NCBI RefSeq assembly: GCF_003014485.1
Contig: NZ_PYGA01000031.1
Location: 1-64,000 of the forward strand
Direction of reading: 5' to 3'
DNA: 64,000 nt
Source of the DNA: Murinocardiopsis flavida
Lineage (GTDB): Bacteria; Actinomycetota; Actinomycetes; Streptosporangiales; Streptosporangiaceae
Numbering within the stretch: position 1 is the first letter of the stretch; each line of letters starts with the position of its first letter. Positions 49,220 through 57,353 of this stretch are shown here, piece after piece. Under the pieces are notes generated by a model. That model saw only the letters and a list, made by a program, of their open reading frames with translations, was not told where the DNA came from and made no database searches. Position numbers and translations under genes: made by a program.

Positions 49220-49530
49220 CCTGAGCTGCTCGACGAAGAGAAGGCACACCACCCCGTCTCCCGCCTCGCCCTGCTGCTCGGTGTGTCGCGGCAGGGCTAC
49301 TACAAGCACACCCGCCGCGCACACGACGGCCCCGGCCCCCGCGAGCGCGCCGACACCGACCTGGCGGCCCGGATCCGCGCCCACCACGCGCGTTCCCGAG
49401 GCACCTACGGCGCCCCCCGCATCCAGGCCGACCTGCGCGCACTCGACGGCCTGCGCGCCGGGCGCAACAGCATCACCCGCCTGATGCGCCGCGAAGGACT
49501 CACCGGCACACACCGGCGCACCGGCTTGAT
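49220..49530 (+). pseudogene. IS3-family OrfB, N-terminal remnant
   Basis: The frame reads DEEKAHHPVSRLALLLGVSR, QGYYKHTRRAHDGPG, DLAARIRAHHARSRGTYGAP, RIQADLRALDGLRAGRNSIT, RLMRREGLTGTHRRTG. This is the HTH_21 region that precedes the DDE core of IS3 OrfB. The catalytic domain is absent; after TGTHRRTGL the sequence changes to unrelated DNA. Upstream residues do not look like OrfA. A relic. Confidence 0.75.
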
Positions 49531-49585
49531 GGGGTTTGGATCTGGCGTTGAGGCGGGTTTCTTGCCCGATCGCTCAGGCTCGTAG

Positions 49586-50329
49586 CCGGGATCGAGTTGG
49601 AGGTGCATGGTGGGCTCCTCGAACAGGACCGTGAGCTTTTGCAGGTGAGCACCATCGACATTCACGAGGAGTTCGGATTTCAACTTTGGGTCTCGTCAGC
49701 CAGCACGATGTGCCAATACGTATGCTTCAGGGCCCGAGCCATGGTGACTGGCAAGGTCATCAACTCAGAGCGAGGCTGAAATTTACCTGCCAAATGGGTC
49801 AGTAGGAGCGCGAACGCTGACACTTCAGATGCTTGACGTAACCAAATCTGATCTAAGGGTTCTTGTTCGCCATCGGCGGCAGACGCATACAAGGAAGGTC
49901 GACCAGGCTAATCCCGGCCGACCCTCGGGCCGTTCACATCCCTAGCGACCAAGAAAGGAATTTCGAAGCGGCCACCGAACATTTTACCGTGCACCATCGC
50001 CGCTGTCGTGGGCTATCCGTGTAGCTTCTCATTCTATTTGACATAGAAGCATGCTGTGATCTGCACCGCCTCGCGCGTCTCACCGGTTTGTCACGGGAAC
50101 CGTCTCACCGATCGGTCCAGTTCTTCAGGGGTCACGGGCATGGCTGGCGCGCGGATTTAGGCCAGGATCGGCCACTCAGCCCACGGGCCTCCGCCGAAAC
50201 AGCGTGTGCATCCAGCGAAACGGCCAGCACACGGCCTGTCTCGGCCCTCTCCCGTCGCCTCGTCCCAGAGTCGGCCCCCGGCATGAAACCCACTGAAACG
50301 CCGAACACGGGGCGGATCGGCGTGCTTAC
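49586..50329. other. Decayed lower-GC region upstream of the SLATT gene
   Basis: About 740 nt of mixed, partly AT-richer sequence. Minus-strand frames read MYASAADGEQEPLDQIWLRQ ... HTYWHIVLADETQS (49680-49892) and, in another frame, SELLVNVDGAHLQKLTVLFE (toward 49600). These could be one decayed gene with a frameshift and stop between them, but I do not recognise the family. The last 300 nt contain no long frame. The IS3 relic on its left and the change of composition suggest an acquired segment boundary. Confidence 0.35.
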
Positions 50330-51247
50330 ATGAATGCCACGTCGAGCAAGGGAGCATCCTTGGCGGAGATCCAATACGACGACTTTCCGGCACTGATGCG
50401 CGCCGCTGATTCCAATTCCCTCAAGGGACAGCGAAGATACCTGTGGGTGACCCGGATCCAACTCGGCTCCCTTGTCGCCGCTGCCGGGTTCGGGATGCTC
50501 AGCCTCCAAGGGGAACGTGCGAACCTGGTCGCCAGCCTGGCGGCCGTCGCCTTTGCGGCGGCCTTGATCAGCGAGATCTACCGGCTCAAGGAACGCCCGG
50601 ACCGCATGTGGTATGCCGGTCGGGCCGTCGCCGAGTCGGCGAAGACGCTCACGTGGCGCTACATGGTCGGCGGAGCGCCGCTGGCCATCAAGGACATGGA
50701 CTCCGACCGCGCTACAGAGCTGCTTCTTCAGCGGTTCACCGAGATCGAGCACGACGTGGAGCCGATATGGCTGGTCCCCGCCCAAGGCGCGCCCGATCAG
50801 GTCAGCGCTGCGATGCGCCAGGTCCGCGAACTCCCCCTTGCGGAGCGCCGCGAGTTGTACTTGCGCGAGCGCATCGATGACCAGCGATCCTGGTACGCCG
50901 TCAAGTCGCGGTGGAACGCCCGGCGCTCGACACTCTGGTCGGTGTGCCTGGCTGCTGTGGAACTCGCCGGGCTGACCGCCGGGATTCTGCGCGCGGCCGG
51001 GATGGTCGACGTGGACCTGCTGGGGTTCGCCGCTGCGCTGGCGGCAGCGGGGGCAGCGTGGATGCAGGCCAAACAGCACCAGAGCCTCGCCACCGCGTAT
51101 GCGGTCGCCAGCCACGAGCTGGCCGCGATCCGCGCCCGGATGGGGCAACAGACCAGGGAGGAGGAATGGGCGATGTTCGTGTCCGATGCCGAGGAGGCCG
51201 TCTCGCGGGAGCACACCCTTTGGCGGGCCTCACATGGGGCGTCCTGA
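50330..51247 (+). CDS. SLATT-domain (DUF4231-like) membrane protein
   Basis: A 305-residue protein with two pairs of membrane helices. The first half has FPALMRAADSNSLKGQRRYL, VTRIQLGSLVAAAGFGML and LVASLAAVAFAAALISEIY (SLATT_3-like). The second half has RSWYAVKSRWNARRSTLWSV, CLAAVELAGLTAGILRA and DLLGFAAALAAAGAAWMQAK, then QHQSLATAYAVASHELAAIR (SLATT_1-like). SLATT domains are predicted pore-forming effectors in prokaryotic conflict systems. The stop is followed after 1 nt by the TIR-WD40 ATG, so the two are cotranslated. The ATG at 50330 lacks a clear ribosome site; a TTG after AAGGGAG near 50359 is an alternative start just before the domain. Confidence 0.85.
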   Translation: MNATSSKGASLAEIQYDDFPALMRAADSNSLKGQRRYLWVTRIQLGSLVAAAGFGMLSLQGERANLVASLAAVAFAAALISEIYRLKERPDRMWYAGRAVAESAKTLTWRYMVGGAPLAIKDMDSDRATELLLQRFTEIEHDVEPIWLVPAQGAPDQVSAAMRQVRELPLAERRELYLRERIDDQRSWYAVKSRWNARRSTLWSVCLAAVELAGLTAGILRAAGMVDVDLLGFAAALAAAGAAWMQAKQHQSLATAYAVASHELAAIRARMGQQTREEEWAMFVSDAEEAVSREHTLWRASHGAS

Positions 51248-51248
51248 G

Positions 51249-54131
51249 ATGTCGGGGGGGCTTATGGCTGACGGCGAGCCGGCGGGGGAGACATCGGAAG
51301 ACGAGGTGCCCTCGGGTACCGATCCGGGCTCCACACCAATAGCGAAAAACCCCCACACGTACCGCTACGACGCCTTCATCTCCTACAGCCATGCCCTGGA
51401 CGACGAGGACGAGAAGTACGCGCCGCTGCGGCGCGGCCGTGCGGTGCAGCACGGCCTGCACCGGCTGACACTGCCCTGGTTCCGACGGCGTCAGCGACTG
51501 CGGGTCTTCCTGGACGAGACCAGCCTTGGGGCCGGCGAGGACGTATGGCAGAGCATCGAGGACGCGCTGCGCGGCTCGGGCTACTTCATCCTGATGGCGT
51601 CGCCGGAGGCGGCGGAGTCGGAGAACGTCCAGCGCGAGGTCGACCATTGGTGTGCGAACCGGGATCCGGACTCCTTCCTCATCGCCCTGATGCGGGGCGA
51701 TATCCGCTGGGACGAGGCAGGACACGACTTCGACTGGGAGCACACCACGGCCCTCCCCCGGTCGATGAGCGGCTACTTCGCGAACGAACCCAAGTGGGTG
51801 GACCTGGATTGGGTGGCGGAGTCCTCGGATCTCACACTGCGCAATCGCAGGTTCGCCAGCGCGATCAGCTCGCTGGCGGCCCCGTTATTCGGCCAGGACA
51901 AGGACCGGCTCTATCGCGAGGACGAGCGAGGGCGGCGTAGGGCCCTCTCCTTGACGGTGGGTGTGCTCTCGGTGCTGACCGTGCTGATGATGATCGCCAC
52001 AGCGGTAGCCGTTTGGCAGAGAGGGGTCGCGGTAGCCGAGGCGGAGGGTTCCCTCTCGCGGCAGCTTGCGGCCCAGTCGGCGTCGCTGACCAACACCTCA
52101 CCCGACCTCGCCTCTCTGTTGGCGGTCAACGCGTACCAGACCAGCAGGACACCGGAGGCCGTCGAGAGCCTGTACAGGTCGGCGGCCCTGCCCCTCGAAC
52201 GCCGCCTGCCCGGAGCGACCTATCTGTACGCGAATTCCGGCCGAGCGGCAAATCCGCTTCCGATGATCGTCAGTGGTGACGGCCGTATCGCGGCCATCGC
52301 TACCGACGGTGGGGTCAGTTTGCAGCTCACCGACACCGGCCACACATTGAGTACGGCCAAGACAGGGCCGTACTCTATTGCGCGGGCGATGGCCTTCGAC
52401 CGCGAGGACCGCATCCTGGCAACGGGGTACGAAACCGACGACTCCGACCCGGGTGTGAACCTATGGGACGTAGCCACCGGGAACCTGATTCGCAGTATGA
52501 GCGCGCCCAAGGAGGGTGTCGAGCGCCTGGAGTTCTCCGACGACGGCGGCACACTCGTCGGAGGGGGCTTCAACGGCGAGGTGACCGTTTGGGACGTTGC
52601 AACGGGCGACGTACGGTCCCGTTTCGCGGGATTTCCTCGGCTGAGCGCGGCAACGGCCATCAGCCGCGACCACCGCAGCGTGGCCATGAGTCATGAGAAC
52701 GGCGAACTCGGCCTATGGACGCTGCCCAAGGGCCGCGACCGTGAGCGTCTCAGCGGCAAAGGCGCACCGCCGGCCACCGCCATGCAGTTCAGCCCTGACA
52801 GCAAGACCCTGGCCGTGGGTCGGTCCGACGGTGCCGTCCAGATCTGGAACACACTTGAAGGCGAACCCGTCAGAACCATCGCCGGCCGCATGACCACCCG
52901 GATCCGGTCGCTGTCCTTCAGCCCGGACGGCGGCGCCCTCGCGGCCGCCAACGACGACGGGACGGTGGTGGTCTACGACACGGCGACCGGCAGGGTTCTG
53001 GGAAACCTGGCGGACCAGGAGCAGGCGGCGGGGTCGGTTGCGGCCTTCGCCGGGGACGACGACACGCTGATCGTCAACACCTTAAGGAACGTGCGCGTCT
53101 ATGACCTGGGCAGCATGCGTCCCCGAACCGCGCTCAGCAGTTCCGCCGGGAACGTGGGTGCAATGGTGTACAGCGCCGACGGCAGGAGACTGCTCACCGT
53201 CAGTGACGCGTTCGGGAGTCGCCTGTGGAATGTCGAGTCGGGGAAGCCCCAGCGGACCCTGTTCCCCGGCGAGCTGGCCTATATCGCGGCGTTCGACCAG
53301 GCCGGTCGCCCCTTGGCGGTGGGCGGCCGTTCGAGGGTGCGGATCCTGCACGTCGGCTCCGGTAAGCCGTTCGGGCAGTTGTCCGCCGACATCCTGGGCA
53401 GCGGGGAAGTCGCTCTCAGCCAGGACGGGCGCATGTTGGCCACCACGGACTCCGCATCCGATCGGTGGCGCATGTGGGACACGGGCTCCGGCAGGTCGCT
53501 CTTCGCCCCTAAGACCGAATTGGTCCATGCGCTCCTGTTCGCCCCCGACGGCGGGACGATCGCAGTCAGCGAAGACGACGGCATTGGTCTCTGGGACACG
53601 GGGACGGGAGCGAAGCGCAAGACCCTTCCGAAGGGCCACGGTGATCCGGTGGCCTTCTCCAATGATGGCGGTACCCTTGCCACCAGCATAGGGACCGGCG
53701 GTCACTATGTTCACAACTCCAGTACCGACGGCACCGTGCACCTCCTGGACGTCTCCGAAGGCAGGAAGCAGGCCGCTCTCACCGGGCACACGAGCCGGGT
53801 TACCGCCGCCGCGTTCACAGAGGACGGCCGCACTCTGATCACCGGCAGCGCTGACGGCACGGTGCGCCTGTGGGACATTGCCACCGGCCGCACCCGCGCG
53901 ACCCTGAACCCGCCGTCTGGGACCCCGGCCTCCCTCGCCATCAGCCCCGACGACCGCACACTCGCCGTGGGCACCGACGCGGGCAGCATCTCCCTGTGGC
54001 GGCTCGCACTGCCCACGCCGAAGCAGGCCATCAGTAAAATCTGCCGCGCTGTGGGCCGCGACCTCTCCAAGGCAGAGCAGTCCACCTACCTGCCAGACGG
54101 AGGCGGCGGTCACGGCTGCCCCGCGCGCTGA
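51249..54131 (+). CDS. TIR-transmembrane-WD40 protein
   Basis: A 960-residue three-part protein. Residues about 39-215 form a TIR domain: YDAFISYSHALDDED, LRVFLDETSLGAGEDVWQSI, SGYFILMASPEAAESENVQR with E130 at the position of the catalytic glutamate of NADase TIRs such as SARM1. A single transmembrane helix (about 233-255, ALSLTVGVLSVLTVLMMIAT) follows, then a helical linker (SLSRQLAAQSASLTNTSPDL ... LLAVNAYQTSRTPEA). About 600 residues of WD40 repeats (VNLWDVATGNLIRSM, VTVWDVATGDVRSRF, VRLWDIATGRTRATL) close it. There is no NTPase. The WD40 half presumably faces outward or senses a ligand; the TIR is the effector. Coupled to the SLATT gene. Confidence 0.92.
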   Translation: MSGGLMADGEPAGETSEDEVPSGTDPGSTPIAKNPHTYRYDAFISYSHALDDEDEKYAPLRRGRAVQHGLHRLTLPWFRRRQRLRVFLDETSLGAGEDVWQSIEDALRGSGYFILMASPEAAESENVQREVDHWCANRDPDSFLIALMRGDIRWDEAGHDFDWEHTTALPRSMSGYFANEPKWVDLDWVAESSDLTLRNRRFASAISSLAAPLFGQDKDRLYREDERGRRRALSLTVGVLSVLTVLMMIATAVAVWQRGVAVAEAEGSLSRQLAAQSASLTNTSPDLASLLAVNAYQTSRTPEAVESLYRSAALPLERRLPGATYLYANSGRAANPLPMIVSGDGRIAAIATDGGVSLQLTDTGHTLSTAKTGPYSIARAMAFDREDRILATGYETDDSDPGVNLWDVATGNLIRSMSAPKEGVERLEFSDDGGTLVGGGFNGEVTVWDVATGDVRSRFAGFPRLSAATAISRDHRSVAMSHENGELGLWTLPKGRDRERLSGKGAPPATAMQFSPDSKTLAVGRSDGAVQIWNTLEGEPVRTIAGRMTTRIRSLSFSPDGGALAAANDDGTVVVYDTATGRVLGNLADQEQAAGSVAAFAGDDDTLIVNTLRNVRVYDLGSMRPRTALSSSAGNVGAMVYSADGRRLLTVSDAFGSRLWNVESGKPQRTLFPGELAYIAAFDQAGRPLAVGGRSRVRILHVGSGKPFGQLSADILGSGEVALSQDGRMLATTDSASDRWRMWDTGSGRSLFAPKTELVHALLFAPDGGTIAVSEDDGIGLWDTGTGAKRKTLPKGHGDPVAFSNDGGTLATSIGTGGHYVHNSSTDGTVHLLDVSEGRKQAALTGHTSRVTAAAFTEDGRTLITGSADGTVRLWDIATGRTRATLNPPSGTPASLAISPDDRTLAVGTDAGSISLWRLALPTPKQAISKICRAVGRDLSKAEQSTYLPDGGGGHGCPAR

Positions 54132-54705
54132 CCCAAGGTACTTTTGGGCCCCAAGTCCGCCCGAGGCTGTGACAGTACCTAGACCTTTCTCCTGCAATGG
54201 AATGGCCCAGGAGCCGTCGAGTCCAGCCGTGAATACTGCTATCCCGAGGACGAGGACGAGGACGATTGGGATGGCTAGTACCCCGGTCAGGCATCCGCTA
54301 ACCACTTCCGACGTCTTCCCATCTGGGCAGGAACAGTTGCATTGATCCCGCTTCGGCGAGATCGGCCGAGCGACATTGCGCGGTGCCGTCCAGGTGAGTC
54401 CAGACCCTGTCGGCCGGGTGGGCGCCGTGCACCGCGGTCGCCGTCGGCACCGGCGGGTCGGGAATCCGTTGACGCAGGTTGCTTTCACGCGGCGCTCCTA
54501 TGTCCGCCGCCACGCCTGCGGGCGGCGGATGTTCGGCAAGACGCGCGGAGAGATGGGCTATGGAGTTCCTGGACGACCCGCGTCCACAGCCCGTCCACAG
54601 AAGGTCGTGGAACGTGGTCTTCGTCGGCGTGGGATGGCATGAAAAACCAGCGGCCGCGAATGCGTCACCGCTGGTCGGGATGGGACTTCTGCTGATCCCG
54701 GGAAG
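54132..54705. other. Intergenic region without confident gene
   Basis: About 570 nt. A plus-strand frame ends ESSREYCYPEDEDEDDWDG-stop near 54276; the complementary strand of the same bases reads as a hydrophobic helix (LAIPIVLVLVLGIAVFTAGL). Because the two are mirror images of one repetitive GAGGAC run, I support neither. No RNA gene recognised. Confidence 0.35.
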
Positions 54706-54822
54706 GTGCCCCCTGCGGGGCACACGGCAGATGGGAACGCGCGGCTGGTCATCGAGCAGACCGTTGAACTGCCCGAGTACGGGCGGGGTGTCCGTGTCAA
54801 CGGACAGGGCGGTGAGCGGTGA
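54706..54822 (+). CDS. Small integrative-element-type ORF (uncertain start)
   Basis: The frame ending at the TGA 54820-54822 encodes DGNARLVIEQTVELPEYGRG and VRVNGQGGER. It resembles short proteins that precede DUF2637 genes in actinomycete integrative elements (from memory of such loci). Its stop overlaps the DUF2637 ATG (TGATG), a typical coupling. The GTG at 54706 is doubtful because it lies in a hairpin (GTGCCCC/GGGGCAC). Confidence 0.45.
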   Translation: MPPAGHTADGNARLVIEQTVELPEYGRGVRVNGQGGER

Positions 54823-55595
54823 TGACGGAGCCCCGTTGGTCGCGGTGGATCACCATCGCCGCCGTGCTGATGCTCGCGGGTATCGCGGCGGTGGTGTCGT
54901 ACTCGCACATGTACGAACTCGCCTTGCGCCACGGCGAGCCGGAGTGGCGTGCCGCTCTGTTCCCGCTGTCGGTGGACGGCATGATCGTCGGCGCGTCCAT
55001 GACGCTGCTGAGCGATGCCCGCCACGGCCGCAAGGGCGGTCTCCTGCCCTGGACCCTGCTGATCATCGGGTCGGCCGCGTCGTTGGCGGCGAACGTTGCC
55101 GTGGCCGACCCCACGATGTGGTCGCGGATCATCCACGCATGGCCGAGCTTCGCGCTGATCGGTGCGTACGAACTGCTCATGCGCGAGTTCCGCACGGCGG
55201 CCAGGAGCGTACGCACTGCTGACGCAGAGCGTACACACGAACATCCGGCTCCTCTCCCCGAGGGCGAACAGGCGGACGATCCGGGGCTGTACGTCGTCCG
55301 CGAGCAGCACACGGACGCAGCGAACGGAACTTCATCGACTCGCGCTATGCCCGCTGAACTCCAGGTGCGTGCCTGGCAGTGGGCTCTGGAACATCAGGGC
55401 GAGCACGGCTCGTTGCCCACGGGCGAGCAGATCGCGTCCGCTTTCGGTCGAAGGCCGAGGTGGGGGAGGCTGGTCAGCCAGTGGGGACGCCAGGGGCGGT
55501 TCGATGACGCTCTGCTGAGCCTCGGAGACCGAAGAGGCGAATCCGAGCTCAGCGTTGACGATCGAGAAGCTGTGAGCACCACCGTGTCAAGGTAG
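54822..55595 (+). CDS. DUF2637 membrane protein (SpdB2-like, integrative element)
   Basis: A 257-residue protein with four membrane segments in the first 125 residues: WITIAAVLMLAGIAAVVSYS, HGEPEWRAALFPLSVDGMIV (the family signature PLSVDGMI), LPWTLLIIGSAASLAANVAV and ALIGAYELLMREFRTA. A soluble C-terminal part has a helix-turn-helix-like stretch (GSLPTGEQIASAFGRRPRWG, RLVSQWG). DUF2637 genes usually sit beside repSA/traSA/spd genes of conjugative integrative elements; none of those is present here, so this is probably a remnant or a satellite copy. Confidence 0.88.
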   Translation: MTEPRWSRWITIAAVLMLAGIAAVVSYSHMYELALRHGEPEWRAALFPLSVDGMIVGASMTLLSDARHGRKGGLLPWTLLIIGSAASLAANVAVADPTMWSRIIHAWPSFALIGAYELLMREFRTAARSVRTADAERTHEHPAPLPEGEQADDPGLYVVREQHTDAANGTSSTRAMPAELQVRAWQWALEHQGEHGSLPTGEQIASAFGRRPRWGRLVSQWGRQGRFDDALLSLGDRRGESELSVDDREAVSTTVSR

Positions 55596-56002
55596 GCCAG
55601 GTGTACCAGCGAAGACGGGCCGACGCGGGGTCTGCGGAGCGGTTTGAGCTTTCTCTGTGGCGAGGTGCGTACGCTACGCGCATGGTGCGTCTTTACAGTT
55701 CTTTCCTCTGTCTTGGATCTGAGGGAGGATGCAACCACCAAGGTTCTCGAGTGCAGTTGTCGCTGCGAGCCTTGCATCTGAAAAGTCTGTGTCCTCTGCT
55801 AGTGCTTTGCTTGGCAGGCAGGGGTCGGCAACGGTCCTGTGCAACAGACTCGATTGAAGCTTGTCCGCTTGGTTGGGAACCGGAAGTGGTCAGAGAAACC
55901 CGGGGCGGTACCGAACGGACTATGGGGGTCTCCCTCCCGAATGTCCGGATTGCTGCTCTGTGTTTGTTGATATGGAGAGGTCGTTTTCCCACTTCGCGGG
56001 CC
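55596..56002 (+). promoter_or_regulatory. CRISPR leader region
   Basis: About 400 nt of lower-GC, non-coding DNA directly upstream of the array, on the side where repeats are canonical (the decayed repeat is at the other end). It contains T-rich runs (TCTTTACAGTTCTTTCCTCT near 55688; GTTTGTTGATATGGAGAGG near 55963) and no long gene. This fits a leader with the array promoter. Confidence 0.65.
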
Positions 56003-56016
56003 GTGGCGGTCACCCT
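56003..56016 (+). repeat. Half-repeat abutting the first CRISPR repeat
   Basis: GTGGCGGTCACCCT is the first 14 nt of the repeat with one change (A for G at position 10), joined without spacer to repeat 1. The same variant base is found in the last, decayed repeat (57096-57132). Confidence 0.7.
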
Positions 56017-57132
56017 GTGGCGGTCGCCCTCCGGGGCGACCGAGGATCGCAACGTCCACGGTGACCGCGTCGTTGACGCGCATCCGCCGTGGCGGTCGCC
56101 CTCCGGGGCGACCGAGGATCGCAACCAGGACCTCTACGGCTGGGCGGGGCATCTACGCTGGTGGCGGTCGCCCTCCGGGGCGACCGAGGATCGCAACCCT
56201 CCTGCCTGGTGGCGCGGCGCGCGGGGTTCCGGGTGGCGGTCGCCCTCCGGGGCGACCGAGGATCGCAACCGCCTCGGTCGGCGGTACCGGGGCGGGTGCG
56301 GCGGGTGGCGGTCGCCCTCCGGGGCGACCGAGGATCGCAACTACCGTGTACACGGTAGAAAGCCCGGAGGGTCCCGTGGCGGTCGCCCTCCGGGGCGACC
56401 GAGGATCGCAACCAGGGGCTGCATGCGCGCCAGGTCCGGGGCCGTGGTGGCGGTCGCCCTCCGGGGCGACCGAGGATCGCAACGTGGCCACCGACTCGTG
56501 ACGGCCTCGGGGGTGCCGCGTGGCGGTCGCCCTCCGGGGCGACCGAGGATCGCAACACCCCGACCGGAGAGCGGGTCGCGGCGGCCACCGAGTGGCGGTC
56601 GCCCTCCGGGGCGACCGAGGATCGCAACGTCCTTCGGGTAGTCCTTCAGGGACAGGGTACGGAGTGGCGGTCGCCCTCCGGGGCGACCGAGGATCGCAAC
56701 TTCGCTGGTCAAACGGTGACGTAGGTACGCCAGGGGTGGCGGTCGCCCTCCGGGGCGACCGAGGATCGCAACGTCATCTCGTCCTCCTGGAGTGCCGTGC
56801 TGATAACGTGGCGGTCGCCCTCCGGGGCGACCGAGGATCGCAACCTGGACGACATGGCCGTGATCGTCGGCCGTGACGCGTGGCGGTCGCCCTCCGGGGC
56901 GACCGAGGATCGCAACAAGGTGGGGTGGCGGCGCCGGGTGATGGTGGAGACGTGGCGGTCGCCCTCCGGGGCGACCGAGGATCGCAACCCCGACCACGCC
57001 GTGCGCCCGCCGCGGCGCACCACGTGGCGGTCGCCCTCCGGGGCGACCGAGGATCGCAACCAGTTCCCGGACGCGCGCCACCAGTGCGGGCACGTGTGGC
57101 GGTCACCCTCCGGGGCGACCGAGGATCTCGGC
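56017..57132 (+). CRISPR. CRISPR array: 16 repeats, 15 spacers
   Basis: Repeats of 37 nt start at 56017, 56089, 56161, 56233, 56305, 56376, 56447, 56520, 56592, 56664, 56736, 56808, 56880, 56952, 57024 and 57096. The first fifteen are identical: they open GTGGCGGTCGCCCTCCGG and close GATCGCAAC. The sixteenth has A at position 10 and a changed 3' end (GATCTCGGC). Spacers are 35 nt, with two of 34 and one of 36. Each repeat holds a 9-bp stem, CGGTCGCCC/GGGCGACCG with loop TCCG. A 37-nt repeat ending in GATCGCAAC and 35-nt spacers fit type III or type I-A/B/D-like systems better than I-E. Orientation is left to right. No cas gene occurs in the window. Confidence 0.97.
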
Positions 57133-57353
57133 ACCACCGCCTACCAGATGACTGTGGTGCCCAGGCGGACCTGGTGCGGATGGCGGTGGAGACCTTAGTC
57201 CCAGCGGTGGGGGCGGCGTCGACCGGCTGAACGCCGTAGCGCCCGTCGACGATAGGCTGGGATCGCTGCTCCCAGGAGGGCCGACGGCATACGGCGCGGC
57301 ACCTGACCACACTGAACGCCGGTGCGTCAGATTGTTGTTACGAGGGGTGAACG

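Noticed and set aside
49680-49892. A possible gene on the minus strand (MYASAADGEQEP...)
   Set aside because: It is short and unrecognised, with a stop and frame change before a possible continuation; mentioned only as a decayed stretch.
53082-54488. A 468-codon minus-strand frame with a hydrophobic stretch, overlapping the WD40 gene
   Set aside because: Most of it is antisense to the WD40 repeats, and the hydrophobic helix is the complement of a GAGGAC run. No start or ribosome site supports it.
56010-57137. Several long frames on both strands over the CRISPR array coding for Arg/Gly/Pro repeat proteins (for example GGRPPGRPRIAT repeated)
   Set aside because: They are translations of the 37-nt repeats, which happen to lack stops in several frames; they have no start signals or domains.
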